DNA from: JAUIAI01 sp049680625
GTDB taxonomy: Bacteria > Pseudomonadota > Gammaproteobacteria > Burkholderiales > Burkholderiaceae_E
Assembly (NCBI GenBank): GCA_049680625.1
Contig: JBAUID010000044.1
Coordinates: 1 to 37,761 of the forward strand
Length of the DNA stretch: 37,761 bases
Direction of reading: 5' to 3'
Each line of letters starts with the position of its first letter. The stretch's first letter is position 1. The notes under the pieces are model-generated. The model did not search any database. It saw only the letters and a list, made by a program, of their open reading frames with translations, and was not told where the DNA came from. The position numbers and the translations under genes are program-made. This document shows positions 7,333-16,176 of the stretch, in pieces.

Positions 7333-8577
7333 TTAGCCCGCGTAATTAAGCCCAAGATCAAAGGCATCAAAGTTGCGCCACTGGCGACTCGGTAAGCCGG
7401 TAAGCCGGCGGTTAATAATCAGTGGCACTGCCTGCTCGGAGACCCCGCCGTGAGAGCGCAACGGCACTTCAAGGCCAGACAAATCGTGCCGGCTTTTTGC
7501 GCTGCCCAATACTGTGTTGATTGTTGATACAACGACCAGGTCGCCGATACGCTCTGGCGGTAACTCGAATCGCTCGCTCGCCTGCTCTCGACTGTAAACC
7601 GCTTCAATGCCGTCAATGGCTGCCAATCGGTTGGCAATATCGCCACTATCGGGAAGATAAGCCAGCGCAAAAGAACCCAGGGCACCGTGATGCACAACAT
7701 AAGGGTCGGTAATCGGCAAAATAACTCTTGCCACGCCCTCGCCCAGCCATTCGTCGAGAACATCCTGCAGATAAATAACGTTTGGCTGGCCATCAGCCCC
7801 GTGTTTGTCATTCATACCGTGGTCTGCGGTCACGACGATGGTCACCCCCATCGCATCCAGTTGGCCGAGGTATTTGTCCATCATTGTGTAAAACGCATTG
7901 GCGGCAGATGAGCCCGGCGCAGCCTTGTGCTGAACATAATCGGTTGTCGACAAATACATAATGTCGGGGCGATCGCGCTCCATCAGCTTCACACCGGCCG
8001 CAAATACAAACTCAGAAAGCTCGGCACTGTAAACCGATGGTACGTCCATACCCACCATTTCCACCACGTTGGCAATGCCGTTATCAGCCTCGGTCACCTG
8101 GTCGGACTTTTCTGATGAAAAGCAAATCCCTTGCAAGTGATGACCAAGCAGACTGCGCAATTTGTCTTTAGCGGTAATCACGGCAACCCGGGCACCGGCA
8201 TCGGCGAACGCTGCCAATATCGTACCCACCCGCAGATACTGCGGGTCGTTCATCATGACTTCCTGACCGGTCTCCGGGTTCAGAAAATAATTGCCGCAGA
8301 TACCGTGCACTGATGGCGGTGCGCCGGTAACAATCGATAAGTTATTGGGGTTTGTAAAACTTGGGATGACACAGTCGGCCATTAAGCGAGTGCCGCCATC
8401 GTTAATTACTTTCGAGAAAAACGGGCAGTCCCCGGCAGCCACCGCCTCGGTAATGTATTCATACTGGCAACCGTCAACACAAACCACAACCAGAGGCTCA
8501 CGTGGCGACCGATAATGCCGACTATTCACAGTGATCTGCTCTGGTATTGATGCTTTCTCGGTCGCTTCCCTACTCAT
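7333..8577 (-). CDS. phnA: Phosphonoacetate hydrolase
   Basis: A 414-residue alkaline-phosphatase-superfamily enzyme that cleaves the C-P bond of phosphonoacetate to acetate and phosphate. The two-zinc site characteristic of this enzyme is visible: Asp35 (VDGCQ), nucleophile Thr75 (PSFTNPNN), Asp213 and His217 (TTDYVQHK), Asp252 and His253 (ADHGMNDKH) and His376 (RSHGG). Length and spacing match the characterised enzyme, which has about 407 residues. Phosphonoacetate normally arises from 2-aminoethylphosphonate through PhnW and PhnY, but neither gene is in this window, nor is a phosphonate transporter. The MFS gene upstream on the same strand is 74 bases away and might be co-transcribed. A 9-bp tandem repeat sits just upstream. 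Confidence 0.92.
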   Translation of the reverse strand: MSREATEKASIPEQITVNSRHYRSPREPLVVVCVDGCQYEYITEAVAAGDCPFFSKVINDGGTRLMADCVIPSFTNPNNLSIVTGAPPSVHGICGNYFLNPETGQEVMMNDPQYLRVGTILAAFADAGARVAVITAKDKLRSLLGHHLQGICFSSEKSDQVTEADNGIANVVEMVGMDVPSVYSAELSEFVFAAGVKLMERDRPDIMYLSTTDYVQHKAAPGSSAANAFYTMMDKYLGQLDAMGVTIVVTADHGMNDKHGADGQPNVIYLQDVLDEWLGEGVARVILPITDPYVVHHGALGSFALAYLPDSGDIANRLAAIDGIEAVYSREQASERFELPPERIGDLVVVSTINTVLGSAKSRHDLSGLEVPLRSHGGVSEQAVPLIINRRLTGLPSRQWRNFDAFDLGLNYAG

Positions 8578-8604
8578 TATTCGTCACCTGTTTATATTGC
8601 TTTG

Positions 8605-8631
8605 TTCACGCACTTCACGCACTTCACGCAA
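8605..8631. repeat. Three tandem copies of a 9-bp unit upstream of phnA
   Basis: TTCACGCAC, TTCACGCAC and TTCACGCAA stand head to tail in the 74-base gap between the MFS stop and the phnA start. The last copy differs by one base. Such direct repeats can be binding sites for a multimeric activator (PhoB boxes, for example, are 11-bp direct repeats, but the unit here is not a PhoB box) or simple slippage products. Confidence 0.6.
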
Positions 8632-8651
8632 CCTAATTATCACGGGGAAGA

Positions 8652-9926
8652 CTAGCCGGGGGCCCGATGCGTTTCTTTTGCCCACTTTGCGAAGACCGCA
8701 CAAACCACCAGAATCAAGACAGCACAAATCCACAACACCACTTCGGGCCCGCTCCAGTCGACAATCAGGCCAAGAATAACCGGGCCGATAATGTAGCCGG
8801 ACTCGCCAAGTAAGCGGTAGCCGGACATTGCTGCCGCATTCATCCCTTTCGGCGCAATGTCCGCCGCGTAAGCAGCCGGGGCGGACCCGGCCAGCGACAC
8901 CATGATGCCCCACAATATGCTGGCAAAGGTGAATGTCATGAGATCGGTGGCAATGGCGAACAAAACCATGGCCGCCGCCTTACCCACCAAGCTCGGAACA
9001 ATAATGGTTTTTCTGCCAAATCGGTCTGCGAGATAACCCCCGGGGTAACTGGCCACCAGGCCCAGTACGCTGCCAATTGCCAGCGCGCCGCCAATCTGCC
9101 CCGGAGACAAACCTAGTTTCACTGCTGCCAGAACGGGCACGACGTTAAACACAGCACCGGTACGCACAAATGCGTTCACCAGGTTCACAAGCCCCACCAA
9201 GAGAAACCCGGTGTGCTGGGTGAGCAACTTGAACTGATCGCGCAACGGCGGCAACAATGTTGTCACCCCTGAACTCCCGATTCCTGATTGCAAGGCCTGG
9301 GTCTCGGGCACGAGAAACCAGGCCACAAAACCAGCCAGAATACTCATCACCCCGTAGGTTGCAAACGGCGCGGACAGGCCGTACCACTCGGCCAGTAGTC
9401 CCCCCGGCAACGGCCCAACCCCAACTGCAAAAATAAAAGTGGCCTGGTACAAAGCCATGGTGCGGCCGCGGTTTTGCCGGCGGCTGATGTCGGCAAGCAC
9501 AATGGCGCCGGCAGTCAGCACAATGGCAGAGCCGCCGCCGGCAAGAAAACGCGCAAAGACAAACTCGGTATAACTGCCGGCCAGGGCGCACCAGCCGTTG
9601 CCAACCGCGCTGACTAACCCGCCAATCGCCAGGGTTTTTCGCCGACCCAGTTTGTCGGCCAGTTGCCCGGTTGGGATGGTGAACACAAAGCGCGCCAGTC
9701 CAAACACGGCAATGGTCAGGCCAATGGCAAAAGCCGACACGCCAAACGAGCCGGCATACAGTGGTAAAACGGGCACGATGCCACCAAAACCCAATTGGCT
9801 GATACCAATCAAAACACACATGGCAATCAATGCCCGTTGCCGGTCGGCAGCATTGAGTTGGTCAGCGGTCAGATCAAGGGCGTCTTGTGACACTTCTTGT
9901 GCGTCTGACAGTGGCTCCCATTCCAT
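8652..9926 (-). CDS. MFS transporter
   Basis: A 12-helix major facilitator superfamily permease of 424 residues from ATG 9926. Two copies of the MFS motif A lie in the cytoplasmic loops: GQLADKLGRRKTL in the N-terminal half and GGYLADRFGRKTIIV in the C-terminal half, marking the internal duplication. The first helix begins after an acidic cytoplasmic stretch of about 35 residues. The substrate is unknown; drug-efflux and organic-acid members look alike. The frame continues upstream to 10262 with several possible starts, but that part would overlap the divergent deacetylase gene and lacks membrane segments, so 9926 is preferred, with AGGGG about ten bases upstream. Given the short gap to phnA it could move a phosphonate or related acid (inference). 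Confidence 0.88.
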   Translation of the reverse strand: MEWEPLSDAQEVSQDALDLTADQLNAADRQRALIAMCVLIGISQLGFGGIVPVLPLYAGSFGVSAFAIGLTIAVFGLARFVFTIPTGQLADKLGRRKTLAIGGLVSAVGNGWCALAGSYTEFVFARFLAGGGSAIVLTAGAIVLADISRRQNRGRTMALYQATFIFAVGVGPLPGGLLAEWYGLSAPFATYGVMSILAGFVAWFLVPETQALQSGIGSSGVTTLLPPLRDQFKLLTQHTGFLLVGLVNLVNAFVRTGAVFNVVPVLAAVKLGLSPGQIGGALAIGSVLGLVASYPGGYLADRFGRKTIIVPSLVGKAAAMVLFAIATDLMTFTFASILWGIMVSLAGSAPAAYAADIAPKGMNAAAMSGYRLLGESGYIIGPVILGLIVDWSGPEVVLWICAVLILVVCAVFAKWAKETHRAPG

Positions 9927-10179
9927 TTCTGGCCCCTGTCGGGGTTGTTTTTCTGGTTCAGTATTCAGGTTTGGCTCGGCAATGGCCACCGCGCCTGGCG
10001 ACGGCTTCGGTGACAAAGTCAGGTACCACCGCTGCGGGTCGCACAAACTTTGTAGAAAAGGAAAGTATACGGCTGTTGCCATCGCGGCTGTCTCCAACGC
10101 GGCAGTTGCCATCGTAGAAAGCATTTTCTTCACGCGTACGGCCGCTACAATATCGCTTCCATGGGCCATTCCGACACCA

Positions 10180-10827
10180 ATGAAAAAGCTGACCTTGACC
10201 TTCGACAACGGCCCAAGCGCTGAGGTCACCCGACGAGTGCTGGATGTCCTGGATAAGCACAAGCTGACCGCCTGGTTTTGCGTGGTTGGTCAGCAACTAA
10301 TGCAGCCAGGCGCCACTGCCTTGGTAAAACAGGCCAAAGCTGCGGGTCACAAAATTGTCAATCATTCAATGAATCACAAGACACCACTGGGTGAAGATCT
10401 GTCAGCTGCGCACGCACAAACCGAAGTACGCAATATGCATGATTTGATGAACACTGAACTGGGAGACTGGGGTGAACTGTGGTTTCGACCCTTTGGACGC
10501 GGCGGCGCGCTTGGCCCCCACGTCTTTAGCCAGGCAGCAGTCAATGAGTTGACCGCAATGCAGTACTCTGTGCTGATGTGGAATAACGTACCGCGAGACT
10601 GGGTAGACCCGGACGGTTGGGTCGAAACGGCGTTAGAAAAAATTGCCCGCACAGAACACACCGTCATCGTGTTACACGACTTACCCACCGGGGCAATGGA
10701 TCACCTGCCGCGGTTTATCGAGGAACTGAACAGCCGCAGCATTGAGATTACGAGCGAGGTGCCGGCAGATTGTGTGCCGATGTCGGCCGGTAATAAAACG
10801 GCAGCTTTGGATCTGTTGACGGCTTAG
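10180..10827 (+). CDS. NodB-type polysaccharide deacetylase-family protein
   Basis: A 215-residue protein of the NodB-homology (carbohydrate esterase 4) family, which removes N- or O-acetyl groups from sugars. Motif 1 is TFDNGP (residues 7-12), motif 2 HSMNH (62-66) supplies the two metal-binding histidines, motif 3 is RPFGRGG (103-109), and a late LHD corresponds to motif 5. The second Asp of the usual TFDDGP is Asn10; this residue normally binds the metal, although the related PdaA group also has FDNG. There is no signal peptide, so the protein is probably cytoplasmic and may act on a small molecule rather than a cell-wall polymer. The frame is open far upstream (to 9598), but homology begins at ATG 10180. 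Confidence 0.82.
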   Translation: MKKLTLTFDNGPSAEVTRRVLDVLDKHKLTAWFCVVGQQLMQPGATALVKQAKAAGHKIVNHSMNHKTPLGEDLSAAHAQTEVRNMHDLMNTELGDWGELWFRPFGRGGALGPHVFSQAAVNELTAMQYSVLMWNNVPRDWVDPDGWVETALEKIARTEHTVIVLHDLPTGAMDHLPRFIEELNSRSIEITSEVPADCVPMSAGNKTAALDLLTA

Positions 10828-10879
10828 CCGATAGCTAAACCGACAACTAAACGTTCAGGAAGCCCCCCTTAAGCGCCCC

Positions 10880-11731
10880 TCAAGACGAGATGCTATTTGG
10901 CGGCAGCAAATCCTTCAGAAACCCAAGCACTGCGTCGTTAAACCCTTCACCTTGTTCAAGGTTCACTGCATGTCCGGCCTCCAGATCAACAATCTGCACC
11001 CCCGGCAGCATTTGCGCAACCTGGTCACGCAACGGTTGAAAGCCCTTTTCCCACCGACCATTAACCAGCAGGGTCGGACAGCGAATGTCAGCCAGGCGAT
11101 CCCAGACCGAAAGGGTTGGCCGAGTGTAGCCAGTCAGGCGAATAAAGGCTTCAGGGTTTACGGCATTGGCCGCATCCACCAGAATTTGCCTGACATCCGG
11201 GTCAAGCCGCCGAGCGTTTTGCGGATGGAAAGGCATTTTTGCCAGGCCCTCGCTGCCATGCCGACGAATTAACTCGATGCGCTTTTCCCGGTCACGAGTG
11301 GCATCAAAGTCGGCGGGGCGGGAGATTGCTGACATCGAATTAGTAAACACATGGGCAATAACCCGCTCGGGATGTCGCAGGCAGTAATGAAACCCAAGGC
11401 CGGCACCAAAAGACTGGGTACACAAAATAATCTTCTCCGCCCCGTGTTGCACACGAATGCGATCGATCGCCGCAACCAGTCCGTCAACAGTGAAGTGTTG
11501 CATGTCTTCCGGGGTTGGCGAGTCACCGTGTCCCCAGAGATCAATCAGCACAGGCTGCACAACAGTTGCCAATGCTTCTTTGTTTCTCACCCACTGGCGC
11601 CGGCTCGATAACATGCCGTGAATCATTAACATCAGCATACCCTGCCCACCGGCTACACGCTCGAAAGCAAAATTGGGGGTGTCGTTGGGTTCGGGGAAAG
11701 CGTCAGGCGCAGGGGGCTGAGAGTCAGTCAT
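10880..11731 (-). CDS. Alpha/beta hydrolase
   Basis: A 283-residue alpha/beta hydrolase. Landmarks are the HGMLSSRRQW oxyanion region (residues 38-47), the DLWGHGDS turn, the nucleophile elbow CTQSFGAG with Ser107, and the base His254 in AGHAVNLEQ. The fold and lengths suit enol-lactone or meta-cleavage-product hydrolases and small esterases; the substrate is not evident. The frame opens 15 codons upstream at 11776, but ATG 11731 (MTDSQPP) leaves a normal Pro-rich N-terminus and is preferred. It converges on the deacetylase gene, 52 bases away. It is preceded by 176 bases in which I see no gene. Confidence 0.87.
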   Translation of the reverse strand: MTDSQPPAPDAFPEPNDTPNFAFERVAGGQGMLMLMIHGMLSSRRQWVRNKEALATVVQPVLIDLWGHGDSPTPEDMQHFTVDGLVAAIDRIRVQHGAEKIILCTQSFGAGLGFHYCLRHPERVIAHVFTNSMSAISRPADFDATRDREKRIELIRRHGSEGLAKMPFHPQNARRLDPDVRQILVDAANAVNPEAFIRLTGYTRPTLSVWDRLADIRCPTLLVNGRWEKGFQPLRDQVAQMLPGVQIVDLEAGHAVNLEQGEGFNDAVLGFLKDLLPPNSISS

Positions 11732-11907
11732 AAAATCGGTAGTTAGAACTACGCAGCAAGAGTTGTCAGGCAGCAATCATAACAACCCGCACGCACGACA
11801 AATGCTGAGACAGTGATTTTCCGATTGTTTTCGGTTGCTTTCCGTAAGCGAATCAACGCCGGCCAAATGAGATTCAAGAAAGCCCTGCAACAGCGCATTA
11901 ACGGCTG

Positions 11908-12666
11908 CTAATCTGGCAGACTTGCAAAACCCACACCTGGCAAGCGCAACCTCAAATCGTCGAAATCCACGCCAACGCCAAGGCCAAGCAGGTTCAATTC
12001 AACGCCCTCAGAACGTGCCAGGGTTAACCCAAGCAAGCCAAGTACAGAAAACTGCCAACCCGTTGCGCTGGGTGCGGGCCGAACAAATGTCCAATCGCCC
12101 AGGTAGTCTTTACCAATGGCGGTCGGCGGCAGATCAAGCTCAAGCGCTGGCACTTCGCGACCAATAAAAGCGGTAAAGCTGTTGCTGTTCGGGCCTGGCC
12201 ACGCGCGATAGCGTCGGGCCCAGGGATAATCCGCCACTGCTTTCTCTACAGCATCGATTATCGGCTCCACATCATCGCCGCGCAGATCGACATAACGTTC
12301 GGGCACAGCACCAAACCAGTGAAAATCAGGTGTTCCCTGCTGACTGACTACCGCACTTGAACCTCGGTAGTAGCGCCAGCCCAAAACATGATGCACGGTG
12401 TATTGCGCCGCTCCTGGCCGTTTGGTCGCCACCCACGTGTGCACCGCAAACGCTCCGCGACGGCCGATGGTTCTTGCACCGTACACCTGGACAACAGCGC
12501 GTGGTTCGTCAACAGGGTCTGGGGCCAGCCCGGCAGAGCCGCGGTTGCCCGACCACCATCGGTCACGATCGGTGGTTTCGCTGAAAGCCATCAGCGACAA
12601 CGGCGCTATCAGTAGAATCGCTACGGAAACAAGAAACAGAACCAGTATCCGTAGCAGGCGTCGCAA
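11908..12666 (-). CDS. DUF3750-family membrane-anchored protein
   Basis: A 252-residue protein of the uncharacterised DUF3750 family. The first 27 residues form a basic start plus a single hydrophobic helix, a signal anchor or signal peptide, so the rest should be periplasmic. Family landmarks include a central block with AVHTWVATK, HHVLGWRYYRG, DDVEPIIDAVEKAVADYPWA and WPGPNSNSFTAFIGREVPAL. The last segment resembles a conserved Asn-Ser-Asn-(S/T)-F patch also seen in DUF4105-like proteins. The start codon is TTG, supported by GAGGG about eight bases upstream. That site overlaps the stop codon of the aldehyde dehydrogenase gene, so the two genes are probably translationally coupled. Confidence 0.8.
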   Translation of the reverse strand: MRRLLRILVLFLVSVAILLIAPLSLMAFSETTDRDRWWSGNRGSAGLAPDPVDEPRAVVQVYGARTIGRRGAFAVHTWVATKRPGAAQYTVHHVLGWRYYRGSSAVVSQQGTPDFHWFGAVPERYVDLRGDDVEPIIDAVEKAVADYPWARRYRAWPGPNSNSFTAFIGREVPALELDLPPTAIGKDYLGDWTFVRPAPSATGWQFSVLGLLGLTLARSEGVELNLLGLGVGVDFDDLRLRLPGVGFASLPD

Positions 12667-12678
12667 CCGAATTTACCC

Positions 12679-14109
12679 TCAGCCTTCGTGATAACCGAGC
12701 ATTGCCTTGGTCTCGAGGAATTCTTCAAGACCCCACTTACCAAACTCGCGGCCGTTACCAGACTGTTTGTAGCCGCCAAACGGCGCGCTTGGGTCAACCC
12801 CGGCTCCGTTCAGGTGTACGTTGCCAGCACGCAAGCGCGCGCCTACCCTGGCAGCACTTTCAATGTCAGCTCCGGTGACGTAAGCAGACAATCCGTAAGG
12901 TGTGTCATTGGCAATTCGAATGGCGTCTTCTTCATCGGTGTAGCCAATCAGGCTCAGCACCGGGCCAAAAATTTCTTCACGGGCAATTGTCATGTCGTTA
13001 GTGACGTTCGCGAACACGGTTGGCCGGACAAAGTAGCCGCTATCCAGGCCGTCGGGACGTCCGGTGCCGCCAGCAACCAACTTCGCGCCTTCGTCGATGC
13101 CTTGCTGAATTAAACCCTGCACTTTTTTGAACTGATTCTCTGAAACCAGCGGGCCGATCTGTGTTTTTTCGTCAGCAGGGTTACCAACCCGCATCTTGGC
13201 CGCGGTGGCGGCTGCAATGGCCGCCGCCTCGTCCATGCGGGCCATTGGCACCAGCATCCGCGTTGGGGCGTTACACGACTGGCCGGTATTCATACACACG
13301 CCAAAGGTGTCGCGGGCAACCACTTTTTCGAAGTCCGCTCCATCAAGAATGATGTTCGGTGACTTGCCACCGAGTTCCTGTGCCACCCGTTTTACAGACG
13401 GGGCTGCCTCCTGGGCAACGGACACACCGGCCCGAGTTGAACCGGTGAATGAAATCATGTCGATATCCGGATGTGAGGACATGGCAACCCCAACCCCCGG
13501 CCCGTCACCATTGATCAGGTTAAACACACCGGCCGGTACGCCTGCTTCGTGCATGACTTCGGCAAACAACAATGCGTTAAGCGGAGCAATTTCGCTCGGC
13601 TTGAGCACTACCGTACAACCGGCAGCCAAGGCCGGTGCTACCTTGGCGGCGATCTGGTTTAACGGCCAGTTCCACGGCGTGATCAGGCCACACACGCCAA
13701 TTGGCTCGCGCAGCATACGCGCCCGCTTGCCGTCTTCCTGAAATTCAAATTTCTCAAGCGCGCGCAGGGCTTGCTTGAAGTGACCCAGACCGGAAGGCGC
13801 CTGAGCCATTTTTGACATCTTGATCGGTGCACCCATTTCCTGGGAAACAACCGTGGCAATGTCATCCATCCGTGTCTGGTAGACGTCGATGATCCGGGTG
13901 AGCATCGCCATCCGCTCTTCGCGAGTTGTCTGGGAATAGGTTTCGAAAGCTTTGCGCGCTGCTTTTACTGCGCGATCAACATCCTCAGCATTACCGAGTT
14001 TGATGGTGGCAATAGTTTGTTCCGTCGCCGGGTTGATAACTGCCATCTCCTGCTGACCAAGCGTATCGACCCATTCGCCATTGATATAGGCGTGTGACTG
14101 ATGATTCAT
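12679..14109 (-). CDS. NAD(P)-dependent aldehyde dehydrogenase
   Basis: A 476-residue aldehyde dehydrogenase superfamily enzyme that oxidises an aldehyde to the acid. The family residues are all present: the TPWNWPLNQ block with the conserved Asn, the FTGSTRAG nucleotide-binding turn, the general base Glu in QELGGKSPNII, and the catalytic Cys in NTGQSCNAPTRM. EEIFGPVLS and the FGGYKQSGNGRE C-terminal block are also intact. The specific aldehyde is unknown; it could process aldehydes made by the P450 enzymes (inference). ATG 14109 is chosen because GGAG lies eight bases upstream; a further ATG at 14124 would add five residues. The stop overlaps the Shine-Dalgarno of the DUF3750 gene downstream. 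Confidence 0.93.
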   Translation of the reverse strand: MNHQSHAYINGEWVDTLGQQEMAVINPATEQTIATIKLGNAEDVDRAVKAARKAFETYSQTTREERMAMLTRIIDVYQTRMDDIATVVSQEMGAPIKMSKMAQAPSGLGHFKQALRALEKFEFQEDGKRARMLREPIGVCGLITPWNWPLNQIAAKVAPALAAGCTVVLKPSEIAPLNALLFAEVMHEAGVPAGVFNLINGDGPGVGVAMSSHPDIDMISFTGSTRAGVSVAQEAAPSVKRVAQELGGKSPNIILDGADFEKVVARDTFGVCMNTGQSCNAPTRMLVPMARMDEAAAIAAATAAKMRVGNPADEKTQIGPLVSENQFKKVQGLIQQGIDEGAKLVAGGTGRPDGLDSGYFVRPTVFANVTNDMTIAREEIFGPVLSLIGYTDEEDAIRIANDTPYGLSAYVTGADIESAARVGARLRAGNVHLNGAGVDPSAPFGGYKQSGNGREFGKWGLEEFLETKAMLGYHEG

Positions 14110-14180
14110 TGAATTTTTCTCCATACAAAAAACTGCTCACAGCGGCAGCGCTTTAACAAGCACCATTCTATTGCACGCTT

Positions 14181-14186
14181 TATGAT
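14181..14186 (+). promoter_or_regulatory. Candidate -10 box in the ALDH/MFS divergent region
   Basis: TATGAT (five of six matches to TATAAT) lies 50 bases before the second MFS gene. No clear -35 hexamer is found at 16-18 bases, so this is tentative. Confidence 0.2.
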
Positions 14187-14235
14187 CTCGCCCAGACAAT
14201 CCTAGCCCCGCCAGGCTTGCATACCGGCCCACACC

Positions 14236-15432
14236 ATGCACACCTTCCCTTTTGTTCCGTTATTTATTGGCATGGCCGTTCAGACGCTGGTCACCATGGC
14301 GGCGTATTCGGTACCCGCTGCGGCGCCTGCGATCGCCGCAGATCTCGATATTGCGGGCGAAAATGCCGGCTTGTTCATCGCCATCGTTTACGGCATGGGA
14401 ATGTTCTCCGCCGTTTTGTCACCCAGCCTGATCCGGCGTTATGGCGCCGTACGGGTCAGCCAGTGCATCCTGATTTCAGCGATTGCGATGATAGTCATGG
14501 CCGCAACCGGCGACACGGTATGGGCGCTGGCGGCCGCGGGTTTTCTACTGGGCAGCGGTTACGGTGCCACCGCACCAACAAGCTCTCATCTGCTCATGAA
14601 ACGCACCGCGCCGCAGATTCGAAACCTGGTTTTTTCGATTCGTCAGATTGGGGTGCCGTTAGGCGGTGTACTTGGCGGACTCATCGTGCCACCCTTGGTA
14701 GTGGCGGCCAACTGGCAAACCGCCATCGGTGTACAACTGATACCAGCGGTTGTGGTCCTGATCATTCTGCAAATTCTGCGCAAGACTTATGACGCCGACC
14801 GCAACCCGGACTTTGTACTCAACCGCGCCGGCTTGCTGGGCCCGCTGAAACTGCTGATCACCCTGCCAGCGATACGACTACCTGCGCTAGCCGCCTTTTT
14901 TTATGCCGGCACTCAGTTGTGTTTTGTCGCCTTTACCAGCGTCCATCTGACCAGCCGCGCAGACTTCAGCCTGGTTGCCGCCGGACAGATGCTCGCGGCA
15001 TATCAATTGTCGGGCGTGATTTCCAGACCAATCTGGGGAGTCATTGCCGATCGGATATGTCCGGCACGCACAATGCTGGGCATTATGGGTTTTGTGATGG
15101 CGGCCATGGCGGTTTGTGCAGGGCAGTTTTCAAGCGAATGGTCTTTTGTCGCCATTTTGCTGGTTGTGATTGTTGCCGGTGCATCCGCCAGTGGTTATAC
15201 AGGGCTGGCATTTGCCGAGTTTGCAAGAATCGGCGGAGACTCCGGGGCTGCCGAAGCCACCGGGCTTGGCGCATTCGCTCAGTTTGTCGGCGTGATGTTG
15301 TTACCAACCGGATTCAGCCTGCTTGTGTCAGTATCCGGCTACGCACTCGCGTATAACTGCATTGCAGGTATGGCCTCGCTGGCAGGTGCTGCGTTGCTAC
15401 TGTTACCTGAAAATGTACGCCAAACCAACTGA
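14236..15432 (+). CDS. MFS transporter
   Basis: A 398-residue permease with about twelve hydrophobic helices, of the major facilitator superfamily. The loop after helix 2 (SPSLIRRYGAVRVSQ) is a weak motif A and helix 4-5 has GSGYGATAPTSSHLL; the C-terminal half repeats the pattern (SRPIWGVIADRICPARTML). It resembles the cyanate/nitrate-type and unassigned MFS carriers of Proteobacteria; the substrate is unknown. It is divergent from the aldehyde dehydrogenase gene and followed 47 bases later by the glutathione transferase gene on the same strand, so the two may form an operon. Confidence 0.87.
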   Translation: MHTFPFVPLFIGMAVQTLVTMAAYSVPAAAPAIAADLDIAGENAGLFIAIVYGMGMFSAVLSPSLIRRYGAVRVSQCILISAIAMIVMAATGDTVWALAAAGFLLGSGYGATAPTSSHLLMKRTAPQIRNLVFSIRQIGVPLGGVLGGLIVPPLVVAANWQTAIGVQLIPAVVVLIILQILRKTYDADRNPDFVLNRAGLLGPLKLLITLPAIRLPALAAFFYAGTQLCFVAFTSVHLTSRADFSLVAAGQMLAAYQLSGVISRPIWGVIADRICPARTMLGIMGFVMAAMAVCAGQFSSEWSFVAILLVVIVAGASASGYTGLAFAEFARIGGDSGAAEATGLGAFAQFVGVMLLPTGFSLLVSVSGYALAYNCIAGMASLAGAALLLLPENVRQTN

Positions 15433-15479
15433 TAAACACGCCAACTGGCGTCACCGCAATCTATCGCAAGAGGTCTCAT

Positions 15480-16169
15480 ATGATTGACGCGTATTACTGG
15501 CCAACCCCGAACGGTTGGAAAATATCCATTGCACTTGAAGAAATGGGCCTTGAATACCAGGTAATGCCGGTAAATATCGGTAAAGGCGAACAGTTCGAAG
15601 CATCGTTTCTCCAGATCAGTCCGAACAACCGGATGCCCGCCATTGTTGACCACGACCCTGTCGACGGCGGCGAGCCCGTGTCAGTGTTTGAGTCGGGTGC
15701 CATCCTTATTTACCTGGCTGAGAAGAGCGGCCAGTTTTTGCCGTCCGATTTGCGCGGCCGCAAAGAAGTCCTCGAATGGCTGATGTGGCAAATGGGCGGC
15801 ATGGGGCCGATGTTTGGTCAGTCCGGCCATTTTAAGTTTTACGCACCCGAAAAACTGCCCTACCCGATGGACCGTTACGACACCGAAATGCATCGCTTGT
15901 ACGGTGTGCTGGATAAACGACTGCAGGATCGGGAGTTTATCTGTGACAATTATTCCATTGCCGACATGGCCTGCTGGCCATGGGTGATCACCTATAAACG
16001 GCAGGAAGTAAACCTGGAAGAGTTTCCGAATGTCAGGCGCTGGTACAAAGCACTACAAAACCGCCCTGCGTTACGCCGCGGTTACGGCGTTGGAAAAGAG
16101 CTGGGCAAACCAACCGGCAACTGGGATGAAGAAGCCCGCAAAAACCTGATGCCGCAATCACGGAAGTAA
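15480..16169 (+). CDS. Nu-class glutathione S-transferase (YfcG/YghU-like)
   Basis: A 229-residue glutathione transferase-fold protein of the Nu class, which binds glutathione or its disulfide and acts mainly as a disulfide-bond reductase. The N-terminal thioredoxin domain has PTPNGWKIS with Thr9 and Asn11 at the positions used by E. coli YfcG, then the cis-Pro turn NNRMPAIVD and the glutathione-binding FESGAILIYLAE. The helical C-terminal domain contains the NYSIADMACWPW N-cap box. The ATG has AGAGG about seven bases upstream. It sits downstream of an MFS gene and converges on the first dioxygenase gene with only seven bases between the stop codons. Confidence 0.92.
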   Translation: MIDAYYWPTPNGWKISIALEEMGLEYQVMPVNIGKGEQFEASFLQISPNNRMPAIVDHDPVDGGEPVSVFESGAILIYLAEKSGQFLPSDLRGRKEVLEWLMWQMGGMGPMFGQSGHFKFYAPEKLPYPMDRYDTEMHRLYGVLDKRLQDREFICDNYSIADMACWPWVITYKRQEVNLEEFPNVRRWYKALQNRPALRRGYGVGKELGKPTGNWDEEARKNLMPQSRK

Positions 16170-16176
16170 AGGCGAA

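Noticed and set aside
9598..10179. Long N-terminal extension of the NodB-type protein
   Set aside because: It is antisense to the MFS gene, rich in Ser/Ala/Pro/Arg as expected of a shadow frame, and the NodB domain starts at 10180.
9927..10262. 112-residue N-terminal extension of the first MFS protein
   Set aside because: It would overlap the divergent deacetylase gene and precedes the first membrane helix by far more than usual; a shorter extension from 10124 cannot be fully excluded.
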